Shown here: positions 21,791-32,419 of the stretch, in pieces
Position numbering within the stretch: position 1 is the stretch's first letter
How the letters are laid out: the number at the start of each line of letters is the position of its first letter
Assembly (NCBI GenBank): GCA_933228675.1
Contig: OW121744.1
Coordinates: 25,857,642 to 25,921,641, forward strand
DNA length: 64,000 nt
Source: Stomorhina lunata
Taxonomy: Eukaryota > Arthropoda > Insecta > Diptera > Rhiniidae
Direction: 5' to 3'
Notes under the pieces: generated by a model
Told to the model about the DNA's origin: nothing
Seen by the model: only the letters and a program-made list of their open reading frames with translations
The model's database searches: none
Translations under genes and position numbers: made by a program

Positions 21791-22739
21791 CATTTGCCAT
21801 GAAACCGGGGCTGCCACAAATTTTTCGTGAAAAATCATCACATTTTTTAAAAGTCATTATGTGCAGTAAATTTTAAAATCGGAACTATCTAAAATATATC
21901 ACAAATATAGCCCAATATTAAAAAAATGTTCATTGAAAATTTTCTATAGCACAAACTTTTATTGAAAATTTTTCTTTAGAACAAATTTTATATTAAAAAA
22001 TTTTCGAAAAGAAAAAAAGCATATTAAAAATTTCTATATACAAAAAAAATTTATATTAAATTCTTCTATACAAAAATCTTATATTGAAAATTTTTCTATA
22101 CAAAAAATTGTATATGAACAATTAAAAAAAATAAATTTATATGTAAAATTTCCATCCATACAAAAAATTTTATGTTGAAAACTTTTCTATACAAAAAATA
22201 ATATATATGGAATATATGGAAAATTTTTCTGTACAAAAAAATTTTATGTAGTTTCCATACACAAAAATTTATATTAAAAATGTTTCTGTAGAATAAATTT
22301 TATATACCATAATTTTTTGTAAACAAATTTCTCTTTACAAAAAATGTTATATTAAAAATTATTCGATACAAAAATCTTATATTGAAAAATTTTCTATACT
22401 AAAAATCTTTATGGAAAATATTTCTTTACAAAAAATTGTATATGAAAACTTTTCTATAAAAAAAATTGAATAAGTAAAATTTATTCATACAAAAAAATTT
22501 TATGTTGAAAATATTTCTATACAAAAAATGTGGAATATATGGAAAATTTTTCTATATAAAAAAATTTTATCAGAAAGTTTTTCTATACAAAAAATTGTAT
22601 ATGAAAAATGTTTCTATTAAAAAAATTATATATTATCGATTGAAAATAGTTTAAATGAAAAATTTCTCTACATAAACAAATTTAAATATAAAATTTTTAT
22701 TAAAATTTTTTTCGGCGGAAACAATTTCAAATTGAAACT
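21791..22739. repeat. Irregular A/T satellite
   Basis: Diverged units of about 30 bp with TTTTTCTATACAAAAAATTT and ATATTGAAAA blocks. A distinct monomer variant, much less regular than the neighbouring arrays. Confidence 0.78.
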
Positions 22740-22880
22740 TTTAAATGGTTTCTCCACCAACATTTTTTGGTTTTATCAAAAAACTATTAATTACAATAAT
22801 AAATAATTGTAATGAATTGGGATCTTAGTGCAATACACTACAGTAAAACTTTTTTATTAAAAGTTTGATGTCCCAAAATG
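22740..22880. mobile_element. Diverged relative of the foldback MITE end
   Basis: Has TTTCTCCACCAACATTTTTT, the hairpin AATTACAATAATAAATAATT, GGGATCTTAGTGCAA, and an end GATGTCCCAAAA. The order and spacing match the terminal arm of the foldback family (CATTTTTTGGCTTTTTATCA to ACATCCCGA), but most bases between have changed. Probably an older subfamily. Confidence 0.5.
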
Positions 22881-23366
22881 TTGATAAACCTTATTAGGAG
22901 AATTTTTTTCATAGAAAAAATTTGTATTGAAAATGTTTCTGTGGAAAAAATTTTATAAAGCACAATTTTTTTTTTTTAATTTTTCGTTTCCAAATTTCGA
23001 CTCTGTAAATTCAAATGTATTGAAATTATTGAAAACTTATATCGATTCGAATCTTTGATTTGTTATATATTTAAATATGTAAGAAAACTGTTAAAACTTT
23101 GAAGTTAGGTTGGTTTTGGATATAATCTTAAAAACCGCCAATTTTCTAACCAAAATCTGCAACTTCTAGGTCAAAAATCGCCAAAATGCCAACAACTCGC
23201 CAAATCTGGCAGGCCTGGAATACACTTGATGAAGAGAGAATATACCACAGAACTTTTTTTTTAAATGATCTCTTCTGCTACCAGTACAATCACAAATTTG
23301 CATATCTATTAGCTCCCGCCACTTATTTACAATTATTTAACGTTATACAGTCTAGTCGTTGCTAAC
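22881..23366. other. Mixed spacer
   Basis: A short satellite remnant up to about 22980, then non-repetitive sequence. At 23130-23220 there is a local run of similar short phrases (ACCGCCAATTTTC, ATCGCCAAAATGCCA, CTCGCCAAATCTGGC). No gene is seen. Confidence 0.5.
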
Positions 23367-23552
23367 TGCACATTAGGGTGGATCAACACGTAGAAATATT
23401 TATCTTTGACCCACCTTTTAGTATACCAATAGGTTAAGGCAATAGGCTTTCTGAGTCGATTTAGTGATGTCAGTCCATCCGTCTGGCTGGAATCGCTTCA
23501 CATTTTATACGGCCCAGGCAAAAAACTATTTTTCAACTCACCCTAATGTGCA
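23367..23552. mobile_element. 186-bp MITE-like element with 14-bp inverted ends
   Basis: Bounded by TGCACATTAGGGTG and its perfect complement CACCCTAATGTGCA. The outer TGCA may be a target duplication. Its inside (GACCCACCTTTTAGTATACC, then TGAGTCGATTTAGTGATGTC) matches part of the interspersed repeat at 42300-42380, so either the element captured that repeat or the two share ancestry. Confidence 0.55.
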
Positions 23553-23750
23553 TATTTTATATATAAGCTAAATCTGTAATTACCATAATAATATAATATG
23601 CCCTTAATTTCAGTTGATATTATCTTAATTGTAAGTGTTTTATGTCGATAGCTTTAAATGTCTTTGGTACTATTTTGTAATATTTTACTTCCTGGAACTA
23701 CAATGCTACCATTCGATGTATTAATTTGACTTTTAAGCAAAAATCTTCAG

Positions 23751-23855
23751 CAGAGTTGCCGTTTTTTATACTTTCAAATAAAATAGGTATTTCTTTTTCA
23801 ATGTGTAGTTCTAACGTTTAAAAAAGAAAAAGTTTTCTACTCCTACTTTATCAAA
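23751..23855 (+). repeat. Conserved left flank of satellite array (copy 2)
   Basis: CAGAGTTGCCGTTTTTTATA, then TTTTCAATGTGTAGTTCTAA and AAAAAGAAAAAGTTTTCTAC: the same pieces in the same order as at 19751-19860, again directly left of 30-bp satellite. Confidence 0.7.
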
Positions 23856-24756
23856 AATTTTAGAAAATTTTCTTACCAAAAATTTTTCTATAGAAAATTT
23901 TGCTATAAAAAATTTTTCTGTAGAATTTTGTTTATCAAAAATTTTTCTACAGAAAGTTTTCTTACAAAAATGTTTCTATGGAAAATTTTCATACAAAAAT
24001 TTTTGTATGCAAATTATTTTTTTAACAAAAATTGTTCAATAGAAAATTTTTTTATCAAAAATTTTTCTATTGAATTTTCGATAGAAATTTCTCTCGATAT
24101 TTCTTTTAAATGTGTAGTTCTAACGTTTTAAAAAGAAAAACTTTGCTACTCAATTTTCTGTAGAAAATTTTTTTATCAAAAATTTTTCTATAGAAAATTT
24201 TTTCATCAAAAATTTTTCTCTAGAAAATTTTTTTATCAAGAATTTTTCTATAGAAAATATTTTTATCAAAAATTTTTCTATAGAAAATTTTTTCATCAAA
24301 AATTTTTCTATAGAAAATTTTTTCATCAAAAATTTTTCTATAGAAAATTTTTTCATCAAAAATTTTTCTATAGAAAATTTTTTTATCAAAAATTTTTCTA
24401 TAGAAAATTTTTTTAACAAATATTTTTCTATAGAAAATTTTTTTTTTAATTTTCTATAGAAAATTTTTCTAAAATTTTCTTACAAACATTTTTCAATAGA
24501 AAATTTTTTTGTCAAAAATTTTTCTATGAAAAATTTTTTCTTTAAAAATATAGAAAATGTTTTTAGCAAAAACTTTTTATAGAAAATTTTTTTTATCAAC
24601 AATTTTTTTATATAAAATTTTTTATCAAAAATTTTTCTATAGAAAATTTTTCATCAAACTATTTTCTATAAAAAATTTTTTAATCAAAAATTTTTCTATA
24701 GATTTTTTTTATCTATAAAAAATTTTTCTATGAAAACTAAAAAATGTTTCTTTTTG
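23856..24756. repeat. 30-bp satellite array
   Basis: TTTTCTATAGAAAA/TTTATCAAAA monomers, very regular at 24170-24430. Around 24105-24150 the array is broken by another partial copy of the left-flank module (ATGTGTAGTTCTAACG). Confidence 0.92.
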
Positions 24757-24985
24757 TTATGAACATAATTCTTAAAAGTTTTGTTTGTAAATTTAGTAAT
24801 AATGCGAGGTTTTCGATCTGTCTCAATTGGGGATAATCCTCCTGAAAAGATGGCCAACCATTGAAACGCGTCAAGGAATTTGGTATCTCCTCAAACATTT
24901 TTTGCCTTTTTATCAATAAATTGGTCTGTTATATTAATAAATAAATGTAACAGATTTGGGATCAAATGCTAATAATCATGAATTT
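24757..24985. mobile_element. Foldback MITE, right-end fragment
   Basis: TTATGAACATAATTCTTAAA, AATGCGAGGTTTTCGATCTG, CATTGAAACGCGTCAAGGAA and AATGTAACAGATTTGGGATC occur in the same order as in the copies at 17180-17400 and 54040-54260. The extreme ACATCCCGA end is lost. It is embedded in 30-bp satellite on both sides. Confidence 0.8.
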
Positions 24986-27307
24986 TGAAAATATTTTTAT
25001 CAAAAATTTTTGGATAGAAAATTTTTACATGGAAAATTTTTACCAAAAATTTTTCTATAGAAAAATTTTTTACCAAAAATTTTTGTATAGAAAATTTTTT
25101 TATCAAAAATTTTTGGATAGAAAATTTTTTTATCAAAAATTTTTATATAGAAAATTTTTTCATCAAAAATTTTTCTTCAGAAAATTTTTTAATAAATTTT
25201 TTTTATTAAAAATTTTTCTATAGAAAATTTTCCTGTAGAAAATTTTATTAATAAAAATTTTTCTATAGAATTTTTTTTTTAATTTTAAAGAATTAGTACA
25301 ATTTTTTATCAGAAATTTTTCTATCAAAGATTTGAAAATTTTTTGATATAAAAATATTTTTATCGAAAAGTTTTACAGAAAAATATTTTAATCGAAATAT
25401 TTTCTATAGAATCTTATTTTTATCGAACAATTTTATAAAAAAAAAAAAAAATATTTTTAACAAAAATTTTTCTATAGAAAATTTTTTTATAGAAATTTTT
25501 TTTATCAAAATTTTTTTATAGAAAATTTTTCTATCAAAAATTTTTATCAAATTTTTTTTTATCAAAAATTTTTTTATAGAAACTTTTTTGTATCAACAAT
25601 TTTTCTATAGAAAATTTTCATACAAAAATTTTTCTATAGAAAATTTTCTTACAAAAATCATCGTATAGAAAAGTTTTTTTGATCAAAAAGTTTTCTAAAG
25701 GAAATGTTTTTATGAACAATTTTTGTATAGAAAATGTTTTTATCAAAAATTTTTCTATAGAAATTTTTTTTATCAACAATTTTTCTACAGAAAATTTGTT
25801 TATCATAAATTTTTCTATAAAATTTATTTTTTATCAAAAATGTTTCTATAAAAAAAATTTTTTTTATCATAAATTTTTCTATAAAAAAAAATTTTATCAC
25901 AAATTTTTCTATAGAAAATTTTTTTATCAAAAATGTTTCTATAGAATTTATTTTTATCAAAAATTTTTCTACAGAAAATTTTTTTATTAAAAATTTTTTT
26001 TACAAAAATTTTTGTATCAAAAATTTTCCTATAGAAAATTTATTTATCAGAAATTTTATTATGGAAATTTTTTTATGCAAAAATTTTTCTATAGACATTT
26101 TTTTATCAAAACTTTTGCTATAGAAAGTTTTTTTTATCAACAATTGTTCTATAGAACATTTTTTACTTTTTCTATAGAAAATTTCCTTACAAAATTTTTT
26201 CTATAGAAAATTTTTTTATCGAAATTTTTTCTATAGAAAATATTTTTATTTATCAAAAATTTTTCTACAGATTTTTTTTTATCAACAATTTTTCTATAGA
26301 AAACAAATTTTCCTTACAAATATTTTTCTATAGAAAATTTTTTTATCAAAAATTTTCCTTACAAACATTTTTCTATAGAAAATTTTCTTACCAAAGTTTT
26401 ACTATAGAAAATTTTTTTATCAAAAATTTTTCTATAGAAAATGTTTTCTTCAAAAGTTTAGAAAAATTTATCTCTAGAAAATTTTTTTAACAAAAACTTT
26501 TCTATTTAAAGTTATAAAAATTTTTCTATAGATTTTTTTTTTTATCAAAAATTGTTTTAATGAATTATTTTTTTTGTCAAAAATTTTTCTATAGAAAATT
26601 TTTTTATTAAAAATTTTTCTATAGAAAATTTGTTATCAAAAATTTTTCTATAGAAAATGTTTTCTTCAAAAATTTAGAATTTTTTTTTCAAAAATTTTTT
26701 ATCAACAATTTTTCTATAGAAAATGTTTTCTTCAAAAGTTTAGAAAAATTTATCTCTAGAAAATTTTTTTAACAAAAACTTTTCTATTTAAAGTTATAAA
26801 AATTTTTCTATAGATTTTTTTTTATCAAAAATTGTTTCAATGAATTTTTTTTTTTTTGTCAAAAATTTTTCTATAGAAAATTTGTTATCAAAAATTTTTC
26901 TATAGAAAATGTTTTCTTCAAAAATTTAGAAAATTTTTTTTTTCAAAAATTTTTTATCAACAATTTCTCTATGGAAAATTTTTTTATCAAAAATTTTTCT
27001 ATTGAAAATTTTTTTTATCAAAAATTTTCTAAAGACAATTTTTCAGAATTTTTTTTATCAAAAATTTCTCTATAGAAAATTTTTTTATCAAATATTTTTC
27101 TATAGAAAATTTTTTATCAAAAGTTGTCTAAAGAAAATTTTTCTGGATTTTTTTTAACAAAAATTTTTCTTTAGAAATTTTTTTTTATCAAAAATTTTTT
27201 TTTTATCAAAAATTTTTTTTATCAAAAATTTTTTTTTTATCAAAAATTTTTTTTATCAAAAATTTTTTTTATCAAAAATTTTTTTTTTTATCAAAAATTT
27301 TTCTATA
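24986..27307. repeat. 30-bp satellite array with local duplications
   Basis: Diverged 30-bp monomers. The right-flank junction phrase GATTTGAAAATTTTTTGATA appears at about 25329, as if one element ends there and another begins. A block of about 286 bp at about 26430-26700 is repeated at about 26720-26960 with the same rare variants (ATCTCTAGAAAA, AAAGTTATAAAAATTT). Confidence 0.88.
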
Positions 27308-28790
27308 GAAGATTTGAAAATTTTTTGATATAAAAATATTTTTATCGAAAAAAAAATATATAATTTTTATCGTACAATTTTCCAAAGAAAAATGTTTTTA
27401 TAAAAAATTTTTCTATAAAAAAATTTGAATCGAAAATGCCTAAAAAATATAAAAATCTAAAATTGTTTAATATAAGAATTTATTTCTGTTTTAAAAAATA
27501 TTTCCAATGTTTTCAAAAATATAATGAATTTTTTTTTATCAAAAATATTTCTATAGAAAATTTTTTTATCAAAAATTTTTCTATAGAAAATTTTTTTATT
27601 AAAAATTTTTCTATAGAAAATTTGTTATAAAAAATTTTTCTATAGAAAATGTTTTCTTCAAAAATTTAGAATTTTTTTTCAAAAATTCTTTATCAACAAT
27701 TTTTCTATGGAAAATTTTTTTATCAAAAATTTTTCTATGGAAAATTTTTTTATCAAAAATTTTTCTATTGAAAACTTTTTTATCAAAAATTTTCTAAAGA
27801 CAATTTTTCAGAATTTTTTTTATCAAAAATTTCTCTATAGAAAATTTTTTTATCAAAAGATTTTCTATAGATAATTTTTTATCAAAAGTTGTCTAAAGAA
27901 AATTTTTCTGAATTTTTTTTAACAAAAATTTTTCTTTAGAAATTTTTTTTATCAAAATTTTTTTTTTATCAAAAATTTTTTTTTATCAAAAATTTTTTTT
28001 TTTCAAAAATTTTTCTTTAGAAATTTTTTTTTATCAAAAATTTTTCTATAGAAGATTTGAAAATTTTTTGATATAAAAATATTTTTATCGAAAAAAAATA
28101 TATAATTTTTATCGCACAATTTTCCAAAGAAAAATGTTTTTATAAAAAATTTTTCTATAAAAAAATTTGAATCGAAAATGCCTAAAAAATATAAAAATCT
28201 AAAATTGTTTAATATTAGAATTTATTTCTGTTTTAAAAAATATTTCCAATGTTTTCAAAAATATAATGAATTTTTTTTTATCAAAAATATTTCTATAGAA
28301 AATTTTTTTATCAAAAATTTTTCTATAGAAAATTTTTTTATTAAAAATTTTTCTATAGAAAATTTGTTATAAAAAATTTTTCTATAGAAAATGTTTTCTT
28401 CAAAAATTTAGAATTTTTTTTCAAAAATTCTTTATCAACAATTTTTCTATGGAAAATTTTTTTATCAAAAATTTTTCTATTGAAAACTTTTTTATCAAAA
28501 ATTTTCTAAAGACAATTTTTCAGAATTTTTTTTATCAAAAATTTCTCTATAGAAAATTTTTTTATCAAAAGATTTTCTATAGATAATTTTTTATCAAAAG
28601 TTGTCTAAAGAAAATTTTTCTGAATTTTTTTTAACAAAAATTTTTCTTTAGAAATTTTTTTTTATCAAAAATTTTTCTATAGAAGATTTGAAAATTTTTT
28701 GATATAAAAATATTTTTATCGAAAAAAAAATATATAATTTTTATCGTACAATTTTCCAAAGAGAAATATTTTTATAAAAAATTTTTCTAT
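27308..28790 (+). repeat. Higher-order repeat, about 742- and 631-bp units
   Basis: Two units begin at the same phrase GAAGATTTGAAAATTTTTTG (27308 and 28051), and a third start occurs at 28682. Each holds a right-flank part (GAATCGAAAATGCCTAAAAA, GTTTCTGTTT-like text) followed by 30-bp satellite. Units 1 and 2 are nearly identical; an open frame of 64 codons is repeated exactly with offset 742. The second unit is shorter through loss of monomers. Confidence 0.85.
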
Positions 28791-29170
28791 AAAAAAATTT
28801 GAATCGAAAAAGCCTAAAAAATATAAAAATCTAAAATTGTTTAATATTAGAATTTATTTCTGTTTTAAAAAATATTTCCAATGTTTTCAAAAATATTCCT
28901 GATGTTTTCACAAACAACAATGTTTGGGATTATATTTCTTTGTTCTCTCGAACCAGGTATTTTCTTGCTTTAAATTGGATTTTGATTTGTTTCTTGCCTA
29001 TTTTGTTTTTGTGTTTCCTTTAGCAAAGTAGTACCATTCAACTCTGTTAACATCCGAATTCCAAATGAATGATTTTAATTCTAATTTTCGAGAGTTTTAC
29101 TTTTGCTCGTGGTATTTACGAAAATTACAAAAATTCATCGGCTTCTGGTGGAATGGGCTACTACTCCACA
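28791..29170 (+). repeat. Conserved right flank of satellite array (copy 2)
   Basis: The fullest copy of the right-flank module: TTAGAATTTATTTCTGTTTT, CTTGCCTATTTTGTTTTTGT, AAATGAATGATTTTAATTCT, CGTGGTATTTACGAAAATTA and TCATCGGCTTCTGGTGGAAT, ending near GGGCTACTACTCC. It matches 21301-21790 throughout and 57541-57715 in the last 170 bp. Confidence 0.8.
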
Positions 29171-30570
29171 TATACAAATCTGAATCTCAAAGCTTAGGTG
29201 CATGTTAACAATTTTTTTTATTGTTGTCAGAAATAATTTATTTCTATTGTACATTTTGTTATATTTAATAGCTTTACATTAAAATTAATTTTTCGCTTAG
29301 TGGGTGGTTAGTTTTAGAGGACTCTGCTGTCACGATAATCGCAATGCAAGAGGTTAAATTAATTAACAAAAAAGACCCACAAAAAAAGGTGTTGCAATTG
29401 GAATTTAAGTTTATTTGCCTCTTTTTTGTATTTTTTTGCTTTAATTTAAATTTTTTCGCCATTAAATTGTTGTATCATTGGGATGTTGATTTGTTAAAGA
29501 TTTGTTGTCTGTTACTGTTGATTGTTTGTTGCTGCTGTTATTGTGTGTTGCTGTTAATTATTTATTAGTTATTTGTTAGCATTTGTTGTTAATGATGTTT
29601 GTTTTTTGTGGCGTTTGAAATGGTGATGAATTGTAATTAACTAGAGCAGAAATTTTCAATGTTTCTTTAGGGTCTTGGGTAAAAAAAGATATGGTATGAA
29701 AGACATTAAGTGTGTAAGAGATTTTAGGTATTGCACTAGTTTTGCAAAATAATTTATTTATATTTGTATCGTAAATTACAAATGTGATCCACTTAAATAG
29801 GGTTTTATGAAATTTTGGACTAAACTTCTTTAACTAACAATATATGAAACTTTATAAGTCGTGGAAATATAACCCAGTTTTACTCAAAGTCATGCATATT
29901 TGTTAATGGCCCCTAGGTGTCATTTTTGCAAAAAGTGAACATTTTCTAAGGCTCATATCTTGTAAACCATTCGAAATCTTACTTTACATAAGAAAGCGCA
30001 CTGAACTTAATCTCAGGAAAAAATATTTAAAATTAATATAATTGTTTTTTCTTAAATTAATTTTTGCATATATCTTTTCTTCTATTTGCAGAAAAATCTC
30101 AAATTTTTTAAATTGTATTCGCTGTTTCCATTATTTTATGGTAAGTTGATTTATTATGCCAAAATTACATATTAAATAGTATTAACATTTTTATTTACAA
30201 AAAGGTTTTTTTTTACTTTACATTTTTATTGTATTGAATTTCAATGTCATTCTTTAAAAAAAAAACTATTATGTCAAGTTTGTTTACAAAAATTGTTATT
30301 AATTTTTTAATCTTGATTATAAAGAATTACACTTTTTAAGAATTGCTTCATTAAAAAATAATATTTCATTTGAAATTCAATTAAAGATTTTGTTATTAAG
30401 AAGTTTATTGAGTTTTGAAATTATTTTGAACTCGAAATTTGTTTTATTCACAACTTAATACGTTTGTTTTGTAATTTAATCCTATTTACCTTGAAAGTGA
30501 TTTTTTACTTATATTAAAGCATTTTATAAATTAAATAAAATTTTGATTGATTTGACAATTATATCTAATT
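29171..30570. other. Unique non-coding stretch
   Basis: About 1.4 kb without tandem repeat. On the minus strand, 29600 down to 29460 reads as an AACAGCAACA-rich stretch like an insect 5' UTR. It is followed by a 62-codon frame (29462-29274) with a hydrophobic middle, but nothing supports it as a gene. The rest is A/T-rich with no feature seen. Confidence 0.45.
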
Positions 30571-32395
30571 TTTATTATGAAAATTTCTCTATATAAAATT
30601 TTTTATAGAAAATTATTTGGTATAAAAATTTTATGGTATAAAAATTTTCTATACAAAATTTTTCGGTTTAAAAATTTTTTATAGAAAATTTTTCGGTATA
30701 AAAATTTTTTATAGAAAATTTTTTGGTAAAAAATTTTTTATAGAAAATTTTTTGGTAAAAAATTTTTTATAGAAAATTTTTTGGTAAAAAATTTTTTATA
30801 GAAAATTTTTTGGTAAAAAATTTTTTATAGAAAATTTTTTGGTAAAAAATTTTTTATAGAAAATTTGTTCGTAAAAAAAATTTTATAGAAAATTTTTTGG
30901 TAACAAATTTTTTATAGAAATTTTTCGGTATAAACATTAAAAAATTTTCTATAGAAAATTGTTCGGTATAAAAATTTTCTATAGAAAATTTTTCAGTATA
31001 CAATTTTTTTATAGAAAATTTTTCGGTATAAAAATTTTTTATAGCAAATTTTTTGGTATAAAAATTTTGTATAGAAAATTTTTTGGTATAAAAATTTTTT
31101 ATAGAAAATTTTTTCGTAAAAAATTTTTTATAGAAAATTTTTTGGTAAAAAATTTTTTATAGAAGATTTTTTGGTAAAAAATTTCTTATAGAAAATTTTT
31201 TGGTAAAAAATTTTTTATAGAAAATTTGTTCGTAAAAAAAATTTTATAGAAAATTTTCTGGTAAAAAATTTTTTATAGAAATTTTTCGGTATAAACATTA
31301 AAAAATTTTCTGTAGAAAATTGTTCGGTATAAAAATTTTCTACAGAAAATTTTTCGGTATACAATTTTTTTATAGAAAATTTTTCGGTATAAAAATTTTT
31401 TATAGAAAATTTTTTGGTATAAAAATTTTGTATAGAAAATTTTTTGGTATAAAAATTTTTTATAGAAAATTTTTTCGTAAAAAATTTTTTATAGAAAATT
31501 TGTTCGTAAAAAAAATTTTATAGAAAATTTTTTGGTAAAAAATTTTTTATAGAAATTTTTCAGTATAAACATTCAAAAATTTTCTATAGAAAATTGTTCG
31601 GTATAAAAATTTTCTAGAAAATTTTTCGGTATACAATTTTTTTATAGAAAATTTTTCGGTATAAAAATTTTTTATAGAAAATTTTTTGGTATAAAAATTT
31701 TTTATAGAAAATTTTTTGGTATAAAAATTTTTTGGTATAAAAATTTTTTGGTATAAAAATTTTTTATATAAAATTTTTTGGTAAAAAATTTTTTATAGAA
31801 AATTTTTTGGTAAAAAAAATTTTATAGAAAATTTTTTGGTAAAAAAAAATTTTATAGAAAATTTTTTGGTAAAAAATTTTTTATAGAAAATTTTTTGGTA
31901 AAAAAATTTTTATAGATATTTTTTTGGTAAAAAAATTTTTATAGAAATTTTTTGGTAAAAAAATTTTTATAGAAAATTTTTTGGTAAAAGTTCTTTTAAA
32001 GAAAATTTTTCGGTAAACATTTTTTTAAAGAAAATTTTTGGCAAAAATTTTCTTATAGAAAATTTTTCGGTATAAAATTTTTTATAGAAAATTTTTCGGC
32101 AAAAATTTTTTTTAAAGAAAATTCTTACAAAAAAACTGTTTTATAAAAAATTTTTCGGTAAAACTTTTTTTAAAGAAAATTTTTCGGCAAAAATTGTGTT
32201 ACAGAAAATTTTTCGGTATAAAAATTTTTTTTAAGAATTTTTTCTGTAAAAAATTTTGTATAAAAAATTTTTTATATAAAATTTTTCAGTATAAAAATTT
32301 TTTATAGAAAATTTTTCGGTATAAAATTTTTTAAAGAAAGTTTTTCGGTAAAAAATTTTTTATAGAAAATTTTTTGGTAAATAATTTTTATGCAA
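30571..32395. repeat. 29/30-bp A/T satellite array with higher-order blocks
   Basis: Two monomer types alternate: a 29-bp unit (TTTTTTGGTAAAAAATTTTT plus ATAGAAAA) and a 30-bp unit (TTTTTCGGTATAAAAATTTT plus TATAGAAAA). A block starting TTTTTCGGTATAAACATTAA recurs at about 30917, 31278 and 31548 with the same internal order of variants, giving higher-order periods of about 361 and 270 bp. Confidence 0.93.
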
Positions 32396-32419
32396 CAAAA
32401 ACAAAAAATGAATAATTAA

